Below are positions 1-9,108 of a stretch of 64,000 nt of DNA, piece after piece. How positions within the stretch are numbered: the first letter of the stretch is position 1; every line of letters begins with the position of its first letter. The translations under genes and the position numbers were made by a program. Location: assembly GCA_001873635.1 (NCBI GenBank), contig MNZK01000059.1, forward strand, positions 1 to 64,000. Direction: 5' to 3'. Origin of the DNA: Porphyromonadaceae bacterium CG2_30_38_12 (GTDB taxonomy: Bacteria; Bacteroidota; Bacteroidia; Bacteroidales; Paludibacteraceae). The notes beneath the pieces are model-generated. The model saw nothing but the letters and a program-made list of their open reading frames with translations, did not search any database and had not been told where the DNA came from.

Positions 1-85
1 TTTTAGTTTTTGTGTCGCCTTTTTTGTTCGCAATAGGGTGTTGAGAGCCTAACCCACTTCGCTTGGTGGGGCAATAAGCTGATAA

Positions 86-707
86 TCAGCAGTAAAAATC
101 TAATGTTAGTGTAAGCTCTTGGTTAAAGGATTTGTTGTTTGGATACAGCACATTTACTGGTGAACGTATTTTGGGCAGTTTTTCTACCATTTGCATGATG
201 CCCGTGTTACAGCGTGGGAATTGGCATGAATCAAAACCAGTGAGGCGTGTGATACGCTGCTGCTTGGTTTCGGTGGGTTTGGTCAGGTCGGGTTTGGAGT
301 TGTCTTTGAGTGGTTGCACCACTTTTTTGTACCGGCTTCCCAAAATTCCATAATACCGTATTTTTACAAATCCTTGGGGCAGGATATGCATACAAAAGCG
401 CCGCAGAAACTCCACACCGCCCAAAGTGGTTGGTTTTACAATTGCAAGCACACCAAGGCAATACGGTGAATGTAATTGTAAAAAGTGCTGTCGGTGCGAC
501 TGCCAATGGCGGTCCCGTTGCACGGGATGTGCCATATTCCTGAAGCATAACAGTAAATACCGAAGAAAATCCTTCCACCTCTTGGATGGCTCGATCATAA
601 GTTGTACATTTGCTTTTAGTTTTCATACAGATGAATGTTTTGTTATAATTATTACTTCTTTTGATGGTGGAAAATACATTCTTTCCACGCTCAGAAATAT
701 ATATCAA
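86..707 (-). pseudogene. Decayed IS91-family-like transposase (C-terminal part)
   Basis: Minus-strand translation contains 'GGVEFLRRFCMHILPQGFVKIRYYGILGSRYKK', like the conserved C-terminal 'EFIRRFLLHVLPKGFVKIRHYGFL' region of IS91/IS801 transposases. The similarity is split over frames and no complete ORF is present. Confidence 0.7.
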
Positions 708-844
708 ACAATCAGCTTTAAGTATAAAAATACTTTAAACAATTGATAATAAGCTAACTAAATCTCAACCCTCGTGTGGGGTTTTAGTGCAATACACGCA
801 AAATCTTAACTTTGCATCTACAACAAAAGAGAATAAAACGACAC

Positions 845-1774
845 ATGGAGAACAAAATAGCTAAGCCATTTTTGAAATGGGCGGGTGGCAAAACTCAATT
901 AATATCAGAAATTGAAAAGGCAACGCCTTTACAATTCAATAAGTCTAAGTTTACTTATATCGAACCATTCGTTGGAAGCGGAGCAATTCTATTTTGGATG
1001 TTGAATAATTTTCCAAACATGGAAAAAGCCGTTATAAACGACATCAACGCAGATTTGATAAATACCTATAAAACAATTGCTTCAAAGCCAAACGAACTAA
1101 TTTCAGTCCTCGAAATCTTACAAAACGAGTATCACTCTTTGGACTTAAAAGAACTCGAAAAGAAAGAATATTATTACGAGAAAAGAGAACTTTATAACAC
1201 CCGGAACACTGAAAAAAGCACACAGGCAGCGCTTTTTATCTTTCTCAATCGGACTTGTTTTAATGGACTTTATCGTGTAAATAAGAGCAACGGATATAAT
1301 GTCCCGATGGGTTCGTACAAAAAACCAACAATCTGTGAAAGAGAAAATATTTTAGCAGTTAGCAAAGCATTACAACGGGTTGAAATTCTTTGTGGAGACT
1401 ATCAAAAAACGCTCGAATCAGTGAGCCAAAACTCATTATTTTATTTCGACCCTCCCTACAAGCCACTAAACGAAACATCCAGCTTTAATTCTTACGCAAA
1501 AGATGAGTTCAACGACTTTGAGCAAATAAGATTGAGAGACTTTTGTGCTAAATTAGATTTGATGGGGCACCAATGGATATTAAGCAACTCTGATGTAAAA
1601 GGGAAAGATATGAATGATAACTTTTTCGATGACCTTTATAGCCAATTCATTATCAACAGAGTTGATGCCAAAAGAAGCATAAATGCAAATCCAGAAAAAA
1701 GAGGAAAACTAACAGAGCTGCTAATTACAAATTCTAAATCCAGTCAACACTTCCAAACTGTAGCTAATTTTTAA
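845..1774 (+). CDS. DNA adenine methylase, Dam/DpnM-like (class alpha, likely GATC)
   Basis: 'KPFLKWAGGKTQLI' SAM-binding motif followed by 'FYFDPPYKPL' DPPY motif. The ATG at 845 is preferred over the TTG at 812. Confidence 0.9.
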   Translation: MENKIAKPFLKWAGGKTQLISEIEKATPLQFNKSKFTYIEPFVGSGAILFWMLNNFPNMEKAVINDINADLINTYKTIASKPNELISVLEILQNEYHSLDLKELEKKEYYYEKRELYNTRNTEKSTQAALFIFLNRTCFNGLYRVNKSNGYNVPMGSYKKPTICERENILAVSKALQRVEILCGDYQKTLESVSQNSLFYFDPPYKPLNETSSFNSYAKDEFNDFEQIRLRDFCAKLDLMGHQWILSNSDVKGKDMNDNFFDDLYSQFIINRVDAKRSINANPEKRGKLTELLITNSKSSQHFQTVANF

Positions 1775-1778
1775 GCCG

Positions 1779-2477
1779 ATGATAAATAGTAAAGCAATTG
1801 AATTTCTAACTCCTTTATTCGAAATAATTAAGAACTCTAAGGGCAAAACAATATCTCAAATTAAGATAGAACTTAACTTGGAAAGAGTAAATATGAAAAA
1901 GGGTGCGTCAGGTCTAATTCTTGAAACGCTTTTAGGTCTCCCAAATAATAATACTGCCGATGCAGATATTTCTGAAATTGGATGTGAAGTTAAAATACTA
2001 CCAATTCAAAGAAATAAAAATGGAGATATAAAAGTAAAAGAACCAACTCAAATTCAAATGATAAATTATTTTGAAGTGGCAAATGAGAGTTGGGAAACAG
2101 CAAAAATTCGAAAGAAAATCACTTTGACATTTTGGATTGTTTATTTAGCTAAAGATAATAGTAAAAGACTGAATCAAGATGATTATAGAATTATTGATTA
2201 TTTTCTTGATCATCCAAATGAAACCAAAATTTCCACATTTAAAGATGATTGGGAACTCATACAAAAATATATAATTAATGGATTAGCTGATAAACTCTCC
2301 TGTGGTATGGGTACTTATATTGAACCTAAAACAAAAGGGAAAAACAATCAAGATAAAACAAATGCTCCAGATGGCAAAGGTGGAATAACTCGTGCAAGAA
2401 GAAGGGCATTTTATTATAAAAAAAACTATACAAATTCTAATATTTTACCTAATATTGATTTGTCTTTTTTTGATTAA
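1779..2477 (+). CDS. MutH/Sau3AI-family restriction endonuclease (single domain)
   Basis: 'ADISEIGCEVKILPI' matches the MutH-type D-x6-E-x-K catalytic core (DFxELGVELKT). The gene starts 4 nt after the methylase. Confidence 0.75.
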   Translation: MINSKAIEFLTPLFEIIKNSKGKTISQIKIELNLERVNMKKGASGLILETLLGLPNNNTADADISEIGCEVKILPIQRNKNGDIKVKEPTQIQMINYFEVANESWETAKIRKKITLTFWIVYLAKDNSKRLNQDDYRIIDYFLDHPNETKISTFKDDWELIQKYIINGLADKLSCGMGTYIEPKTKGKNNQDKTNAPDGKGGITRARRRAFYYKKNYTNSNILPNIDLSFFD

Positions 2478-2482
2478 AAGTT

Positions 2483-3315
2483 ATGAATAATGAAACCTGT
2501 ATTCACGGTGGTGTTTCCCCAATAACACTTCTCTCAAACTTACATCATAGTCAGGCTGGAAGTGGAAGGCACAGATGTCCAACTTGTGCTTACGAACAAG
2601 GTTTTAATATTGGAAGTACTGGAAATTGGAAATCATATGATGAGTATTGCGCTTCATTAGTCGATCCTGAGGTTTGCCAAAATGGTGCTATTGCACCAAC
2701 TTACATACTTTCAATTTAGGGGGTAATCAAGGTGGTACTGGCAGGCATAAATGTACTAACTGTGCTTTTAAACAAGGATTTGAAGTTGCTATTTTGGAGA
2801 ATAGTATAAATAACATCATGATTGAATTAGTTCCTACTCCTTCGAATATCAGTAAAAATGAAGTACCCAGAATTATTTCCACATCAACAACAGATTATAT
2901 TCAAAAGGAAATCAGAAACAAACACTTAGGTTTATTAGGCGAGTTATTCATCTTGAAAAATGAAATTGAATTTCTTAATAATAATGGCAAAGCTGATTTA
3001 GCAGCGAAAGTACAACACGTTTCAGTTGAGATTGGTGATGGCTTAGGTTACGACATTTTATCTTTTGATTTAAACGGGAATGAAAAGAAAATTGAAGTAA
3101 AAACTACACGTAGCGATATTACAAGACCTTTTTACTTAACACGTAACGAAATAGATGTATCTATTTTATTTTCAAATAATTATTATTTATACCGTCTTTT
3201 TGACTTCGATTATAGTATAAACAAAGGAAAGTATTATATCATTGAGGGTAATTTGACAAATTCATTAAAATTAGAAGCGTTATTGTTTTTGGCTTATCCA
3301 AAAACAAATATTTAA
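2483..3315 (+). pseudogene. Tandem zinc-ribbon + DUF3883-like (PD-(D/E)XK) nuclease, interrupted by a -1 frameshift near 2714-2720
   Basis: ORF 2483..2719 carries 'CIHGGVSPITLLSNLHHSQAGSGRHRCPTCAYEQGF' and then 'CQNGAIAPTYILS'. ORF 2674..3315 continues with 'NLGGNQGGTGRHKCTNCAFKQGF', then 'GDGLGYDILSFDLNGNEKKIEVKTTRSDITRPFYLTRNEI'. Adding one A in 'tcaattta' gives one continuous protein. Confidence 0.7.
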
Positions 3316-3329
3316 TACTTTTAAGTAAT

Positions 3330-3356
3330 GAGTTACCGAGTATTCCTCGGCAACTC
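3330..3356. terminator. Hairpin between convergent genes
   Basis: GAGTTACCGAG-tattc-CTCGGCAACTC: 11-bp arms with one mismatch, between the DUF3883-like gene (+) and the HTH gene (-). Confidence 0.5.
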
Positions 3357-3567
3357 AAAATTTCATTAAATCTGAAATAGTTATTTCTAAACCATTAGCA
3401 ATTACTTGTATATTGATCAAAGATGGATTTCGTTCACCTCTTTCAATCATACCGATATAATTTTTGTGTAGTCCAGTTTTTTTGGCAAATTGTTCTTGAG
3501 TTAGTTTCAAATTTAACCGCAATTCTTTGACTCTTTTTCCAAATACAATTAATATTTCATTTTCCAT
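3355..3567 (-). CDS. XRE/HTH transcriptional regulator (RM controller-like)
   Basis: 'FGKRVKELRLNLKLTQEQFAKKTGLHKNYIGMIERGERNPSLINIQVIANGLEITISDLM' is a classic HTH_3 of C-protein size inside the RM locus. Confidence 0.85.
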   Translation of the reverse strand: MENEILIVFGKRVKELRLNLKLTQEQFAKKTGLHKNYIGMIERGERNPSLINIQVIANGLEITISDLMKF

Positions 3568-3586
3568 AAACAAAAAAAGACACTTA

Positions 3587-3619
3587 TTGTGTGTTATTCA
3601 AGAATTCTTATTATCTTTG
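3587..3619 (+). promoter_or_regulatory. Putative Bacteroidetes-type promoter for ORF 3678 / DpnA-like gene
   Basis: TTG at 3587 and TATCTTTG at 3612-3619 (22-nt spacing), in the divergent intergenic region next to the controller gene. Confidence 0.4.
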
Positions 3620-3677
3620 TACAAAAGTAATGAATTAAATGCATTCCTAACTACAAACAACTTTAAGAGTTAATGTT

Positions 3678-3929
3678 ATGAAAATTACTCAACATGGTAC
3701 AAAACAAAGTATTGGACAAATAAATACTTTAGTAGATTATTTTGAAGAAGCGAATGATTTACAGAAATGGAATTACATGGGTTTAACTGTTGAAATTGAC
3801 CCAACAGTTGATTACAATAATCAAAATATGCTTATTAGATGGTTTGATGTCAATGAAGGATTCAATGATCGCCTAATTGTAAATTCGTTAAGTGAGTTCA
3901 ATATTCATTTTGCTAAGATTGAATTATGA
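3678..3929 (+). CDS. Small hypothetical protein in RM locus
   Basis: 83-aa ORF whose TGA overlaps the next gene's ATG (ATGA at 3926-3929), suggesting translational coupling. Confidence 0.65.
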   Translation: MKITQHGTKQSIGQINTLVDYFEEANDLQKWNYMGLTVEIDPTVDYNNQNMLIRWFDVNEGFNDRLIVNSLSEFNIHFAKIEL

Positions 3930-5254
3930 TCGATCCATATTATAAGTCTTCTGACAAGAACTTTTATCTTCTACAAGGAGATACTATGGACCTTTTGCCG
4001 CAGTTTGAGCATAAATTTGATATGGTTTTTGCCGACCCACCTTATTTCTTGTCAAACAACGGATTATCGATTCAAAGCGGAAAGATTGTAAGTGTAAATA
4101 AAGGCGATTGGGATAAATCCGAAGGTTTTGAATATATTAACGACTTTAATCGCAAATGGCTTTCGTTGATTCGTGACAAAATGAAAGATGATGCCACCAT
4201 CTGGATTAGTGGTTCTATGCATAATATCTTTTCAATTGGTCAAATCCTAAACGAACTCGGTTTTAAGATTTTGAACGTAATTACTTGGGAGAAAACAAAC
4301 CCACCACCAAACTTTTCTTGTAGATATTTCACATACTCAACTGAGCAAATTATTTGGGCTCGAAAATGTGAGAAAGTACCTCATTATTACAACTATGAAT
4401 TAATGAAGCAACTGAATGGCGACAAACAAATGAAAGATGTTTGGAAACTTCCAGCCATTGCCCCGTGGGAAAAATCGTGCGGAAAACATCCAACTCAAAA
4501 ACCCCTTTCTGTTTTAACTCGACTCATTTTAGCATCGACAAAGCCAGATGCTTGGATTCTTGATCCGTTTAGCGGAAGTAGTACAACAGGCATTGCAGCG
4601 AATCTTGTAGGACGAAAATTTCTAGGAATTGACCAAGAAGAAGAGTTTTTAAATATTAGTAAAAATAGAAAACTCGAAATAGAAAACCCAAAAACTGCTG
4701 CATTTCACAGAAACAGAATTGCAGGTTTTATCGACAAAAACCAACTTAGTGCATTTGTTGAAAATGAAGAACCAAACGAAGAAATTAAAGTTGCGCTTGG
4801 ATTTTGTCGTGCGAAAGACTTAGAAAATATTAAGCTAGATAAAATTTTTTATTTCCATGCCATTGAGAGCAATAATCGTGTAACAGACTTTCCTATAGGC
4901 ATTTTGGAAGCAAAGCGACTTGTAATTTATTCTGGCGGTAGAAACAATCCAATTTATTTGACTGGTCTTTTTGCAGAAATCAAATCGGTAGAGCTAAAAC
5001 ACAAATCATATATAATCGGAAAAGAAAATTCAAAAACAGAATTTTATTACGTAGTGACTTTAGATGAGGTTTTTATAGACGACGAAAATATAAAGTTTGC
5101 AATTAATATTAATACGCTTTTTGACAAGTCAGACACGAAAAACAGCAGACTCCTTCAACAGTTTTTGCCAGCTTTGACAACTTGGGAGAAAATATTGAAA
5201 TCGATTAACAAAAAAAGAGCGAACGACCAAAACATAGGAGTACGTGTGGTCTGA
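3926..5254 (+). CDS. DNA adenine methyltransferase, DpnA/M2.DpnII-like (class beta) with extra C-terminal domain
   Basis: 'MVFADPPYFLSNNGLSIQSGKIVSVNKGDWD' precedes 'HPTQKPLSVLTRLI...ILDPFSGSSTTGIAA' (class beta order). About 190 aa extend beyond the DpnA-sized catalytic part. Confidence 0.88.
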   Translation: MIDPYYKSSDKNFYLLQGDTMDLLPQFEHKFDMVFADPPYFLSNNGLSIQSGKIVSVNKGDWDKSEGFEYINDFNRKWLSLIRDKMKDDATIWISGSMHNIFSIGQILNELGFKILNVITWEKTNPPPNFSCRYFTYSTEQIIWARKCEKVPHYYNYELMKQLNGDKQMKDVWKLPAIAPWEKSCGKHPTQKPLSVLTRLILASTKPDAWILDPFSGSSTTGIAANLVGRKFLGIDQEEEFLNISKNRKLEIENPKTAAFHRNRIAGFIDKNQLSAFVENEEPNEEIKVALGFCRAKDLENIKLDKIFYFHAIESNNRVTDFPIGILEAKRLVIYSGGRNNPIYLTGLFAEIKSVELKHKSYIIGKENSKTEFYYVVTLDEVFIDDENIKFAININTLFDKSDTKNSRLLQQFLPALTTWEKILKSINKKRANDQNIGVRVV

Positions 5255-5612
5255 GGCACGAAGACCCAACATGTACTCCCTGTTGCACTTCACCCACCCC
5301 TGCTCGCCGTAGTTTTTAGAGCAAAGCGCTAATGCTCGGCGAAGCGTCTTTAGCTAACGCTGATTTTCAATTCGCTTCGTCGGGTTTAAAGCAAAGCTCC
5401 TACTTTGCATATTGCAATAAAAAGCTATTTTGGCAATTCAATTATTCATTTTATTTTTGGAACTATGAGAACAGGTTATCAAATTGTTGAACAACTATGA
5501 ATGCCAATTGAAAAATTACCGCTCATGCGGACATTAGGTTAATGCAATTTTGGTACTTATTTGCCATATCGTGCGGTGAAGCTTTTACCGATCTTGTTCT
5601 TTAGTCAGAATT

Positions 5613-5897
5613 CTATTCTTTAATATTCTGTTGTACTATTATCATTACTTTAGCTCCCAATTCTTTCTCACCTTCCAATACATCCAGAAGCTTATCGGCC
5701 AACCATAGAGTTAGCAGTTCGTTTTCATCGGCAGTAAGAATTTTTGCAATTGCAATTACTTGAGTATGTTTAGCCGGCTGTTCGCCACGTTCAATCTTAC
5801 TAAACATGGGTGTATCCTTATCCAATACCGCAGCTAAATGGCATTGAAGCAACTTCCGCTCTTCTCTTAGTTGTCGAATTTTATCAGCAAATAACAT
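5613..5897 (-). CDS. XRE-family HTH regulator
   Basis: 'FADKIRQLREERKLLQCHLAAVLDKDTPMFSKIERGEQPAKHTQVIAIAKIL' HTH domain, 94 aa. Confidence 0.8.
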   Translation of the reverse strand: MLFADKIRQLREERKLLQCHLAAVLDKDTPMFSKIERGEQPAKHTQVIAIAKILTADENELLTLWLADKLLDVLEGEKELGAKVMIIVQQNIKE

Positions 5898-6213
5898 AAT
5901 CGTTTTATTTCAGACTTTTGACTTTTTGGATTGTCAGAATTTGAAAAAAAGATAGACAATTATTCACAAACAGAACAGGTGTAAGAGTAAAGATTTCAAG
6001 ATGAGTTGCGACATTTTTATATCACATCTTGGTAATAAACAAGCAGTATTGCCAAAAACGTGATAGAACGTATAGCGGTAAGTTTTCAGGGTTGGATATA
6101 ATAGTGAAGCAAAATGGGTGTGAAAACAATAAACTCATGAAGCCTACTACGTTTGCTTCACGAGTTTTGCAAGCTGCAAATATCCGTCCGTTGGGGACAA
6201 ATACTTCTGACGT

Positions 6214-7296
6214 TTATTGTTTTTTCGACAGAAACTCTTTGAGGTAGAGCGATACTAACAAGTAAGTTACAATAAGAAATCCACCCAGAATACCGCCTAT
6301 TGCTAAGCCTTTAACTATGCCTAAGCGGTCTTTTTTGAGCGGTAATATAGGTTCATCGATAATTTGCACCAATGGAGTTTCGCGTGCCATGTCTAATTTT
6401 AAAGTTTCTAAGTTTTTGAGCACTTCGGCATATACCGTACCGTAGAGTTGCGCATTTGCTTGTTGTTTTATTTTTGGAACAGCCGCAAACTGAAGTGCCT
6501 CATTGATATTAACTTGCGAGAATCCAGCGCCTTTGTAAAGTGCAGCTTCGTACAAACCACGTATAGAATCGGCAGTATGTTGCATCATGGTGATGTTCGA
6601 TTTGTTTTGAGCTGTTTTTGTTTCGCGATAGAATAGGTAAGTTTGCGCCATTAAGGTTTCCACAAAAAGTTTTGAAAATAGCTCATTTTTGCTTTTAAAA
6701 CCTACGTTTACAATGTCAATTTTTTTATTTTTCCGAACTACAGTTAAGTCAGCTTTTTTAATCATCTGGTCATAAATGCTATACAAAACACTATCCTGCG
6801 TGCGCGAAAATTTTTCGCGTGGCTGACCGATAGGATAAGCTAAGTTGGGGAGTTCTTTGTTTTTTTTATCTTTATTCCAATCTTTGCGAAGTTCGTTGAA
6901 ATCAATGTATATTTCCACTAAATTTTTGTTTTTACCATTGAAGTTCACGGGTGTGAGCAAGGTTTTTTCCACAGCATAGCGCGATTTGATAATTTCGAGC
7001 AAATTGTCGCCGCTAAATGCACTCTGGTTACCACCCATCAAACCAGCAAAACCAAAAGAAGATGCCAAATCCGCTAAACCGCCTCCACTACTTTTTTCAA
7101 CCAACGCAAAAGAAAGCGATGCTGTGTAAGTAGGCTTAACAATAAACGATGCAGCCAAGCCAAGGGCACCACCACCAAGGCCAAATGCAACAATAATTTT
7201 CCATTTTGTTAGCAGGTATCTCCAATATTTTTTTACTAAATCTATTAGTTCGAAAATTGAGATTTCCTCTGTGTCGTTTTTTTTCGTTGGCTCCAT
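6214..7296 (-). CDS. Wzz/chain-length determinant-like polysaccharide biosynthesis protein
   Basis: N-terminal TM 'KIIVAFGLGGGALGLAASFIVKPTYTASLSFALVE', long extracytoplasmic region, then 'PILPLKKDRLGIVKGLAIGGILGGFLIVTYLLV' TM. Confidence 0.8.
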   Translation of the reverse strand: MEPTKKNDTEEISIFELIDLVKKYWRYLLTKWKIIVAFGLGGGALGLAASFIVKPTYTASLSFALVEKSSGGGLADLASSFGFAGLMGGNQSAFSGDNLLEIIKSRYAVEKTLLTPVNFNGKNKNLVEIYIDFNELRKDWNKDKKNKELPNLAYPIGQPREKFSRTQDSVLYSIYDQMIKKADLTVVRKNKKIDIVNVGFKSKNELFSKLFVETLMAQTYLFYRETKTAQNKSNITMMQHTADSIRGLYEAALYKGAGFSQVNINEALQFAAVPKIKQQANAQLYGTVYAEVLKNLETLKLDMARETPLVQIIDEPILPLKKDRLGIVKGLAIGGILGGFLIVTYLLVSLYLKEFLSKKQ

Positions 7297-7712
7297 ACTC
7301 TGTTTTTTAAGTTCTGCTTGTGCTAACTAAATTTTTTTTTTGGCACGCAAAGTTACAAAATATTTTCAAATACTAACTAAAAAAAATATAATCAAGAAAA
7401 TTTGCACACTATAATTTGTTCTTTTTTGTTAGAGCTAAAAAATATGCGGATTGAGATTTTTAAATAAATACGAATATGGAAATGTTACAAAAATTTAATT
7501 TAAAGTCCTCATTTGATTAATAATATTTAATTCAACATACAAATTACTGATAATAAGGCATTTAGTGTATAGTGAAAAAAATATCTAATCACATTTATTT
7601 ACGGATAAATTTCTGTAATTTTGCAACACTTTTTTTAAGAAAACAAAAAATGTTTTTTTAGTCTTTACAAAAAGACATAAAAAGACAGTAAATCAACAAA
7701 TTAACATTAAAA

Positions 7713-9074
7713 ATGGCAAACCTGATTAAAACGAAACGTGGTTTGGATATTGCAATAAATGGTGCCGCCGAAGAAGGTATAGCAAAAACCATTTATTCGC
7801 AAGTAATTTCAATCATACCCGATCACTACCACGGTATAACGCCTAAAATGCTTGTAAAAGAGGGAGATAGCGTGTTGGCAGGCACTCCGTTATTTTACAG
7901 CAAAACCAAGGAACAAATGAAGTTTGTGAGCCCTGTGAGCGGAACTGTAAAAGCCGTACATAGAGGAGACAGACGAAAATTGTTACGAATTGAAATAGAA
8001 TGCGATAAAAAAAATACATCTGTTTCTTTTGCTAAATCAAATCCAGCATTAATGTCTGCTGAAGCCATAAAAGATTTATTACTAGAATCGGGCTTGTGGG
8101 CATATATCAAGCAGCGTCCCTACGATGTGATTGCTAATCCCGATAAAGCACCAAAAGCAATTTTTATTTCAAGTTTCGATAGTTCACCATTGGCGCCAAA
8201 CAACGAATTTGTGTTGGCAAAGCAATTAGCTGATTTTCAAACTGGAATTGACGCCTTGAAAAAACTAACTACAGGTAAAGTTCATTTGGGGGTGCGAGCA
8301 GGAAGCAATTTTTTCAAGCAAATAAAAAATGTTGAAATTACAAATTATCAAGGTCCCCATCCAATAGGCAATGTTGGTATTCAAATTAATCAAATTGACC
8401 CCATAAATAAAGGTGAAGTTGTATGGACTATCCAAGCACAAGATCTTGTGTATATAGGACGTTTATTTAACAAAGGTGTTGTTGATTTAGAACGAACGCT
8501 TGCCATTACAGGTCCCGAAGTTATAAAACCACACTATATTAACACCATAGCAGGCACATCGATTGACCTTCTGGTAGCCGGTAACACGACAAAAAGTTTT
8601 GCTTTGCGCTACATAAGCGGTAATGTACTCACTGGCTTGCAAATTGCTTCCAATGGCATTTTAGACCCTTACGCAACTCAAATCACCGTATTGAAAGAAG
8701 GCGAGGAAACACACGAAATGTTCGGATGGGCATTGCCACGCATCAATAAATTTAGTGCAAGTGGTACCTATTTCACCGGAATGCTTCAAAAAGTATTTGG
8801 CAAAAAAGATTTCGATTACGATGCACGTTTGCTTGGTGGTGTTCGAGCCATCGTCATGTCGGGCGAATACGATAAAGTATTACCCATGGATATCTATCCT
8901 GAATTCTTAATAAAAGCAATGATTGCTGGCAATATCGACAAAATGGAAGCGTTAGGGGCTTACGAAATAGCACCCGAAGATCTTGCTCTTTGCGAATTTG
9001 TATGTACATCCAAATTACCTTTGCAACACATAGTGCGTGAAGCTTTAGATACTTTACGTAAAGAATTAGAATAA
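7713..9074 (+). CDS. nqrA: Na+-translocating NADH-quinone reductase subunit A
   Basis: NqrA-like translation ('KTKRGLDIAINGAAEE...GDSVLAGTPLFYSK'); first gene of a complete nqrA-F cluster. Confidence 0.95.
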   Translation: MANLIKTKRGLDIAINGAAEEGIAKTIYSQVISIIPDHYHGITPKMLVKEGDSVLAGTPLFYSKTKEQMKFVSPVSGTVKAVHRGDRRKLLRIEIECDKKNTSVSFAKSNPALMSAEAIKDLLLESGLWAYIKQRPYDVIANPDKAPKAIFISSFDSSPLAPNNEFVLAKQLADFQTGIDALKKLTTGKVHLGVRAGSNFFKQIKNVEITNYQGPHPIGNVGIQINQIDPINKGEVVWTIQAQDLVYIGRLFNKGVVDLERTLAITGPEVIKPHYINTIAGTSIDLLVAGNTTKSFALRYISGNVLTGLQIASNGILDPYATQITVLKEGEETHEMFGWALPRINKFSASGTYFTGMLQKVFGKKDFDYDARLLGGVRAIVMSGEYDKVLPMDIYPEFLIKAMIAGNIDKMEALGAYEIAPEDLALCEFVCTSKLPLQHIVREALDTLRKELE

Positions 9075-9108
9075 ACCCTTAAATCCTCGCAGTAGGACAA
9101 AAAGAAAT

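Noticed and set aside
845-5254. GATC avoidance in the RM locus
   Set aside because: Several GATC sites are present (for example near 2210, 2667, 3415, 3868, 3928, 4561); no depletion claim is possible by eye.
5255-5600. Integron attC site
   Set aside because: No paired GTTRRRY/RYYYAAC core boxes could be identified, and no integrase is nearby.
6029-6247. 72-aa ORF between HTH and the Wzz-like gene
   Set aside because: Overlaps the 3' end of the Wzz-like gene antisense; no domain or coding signal.
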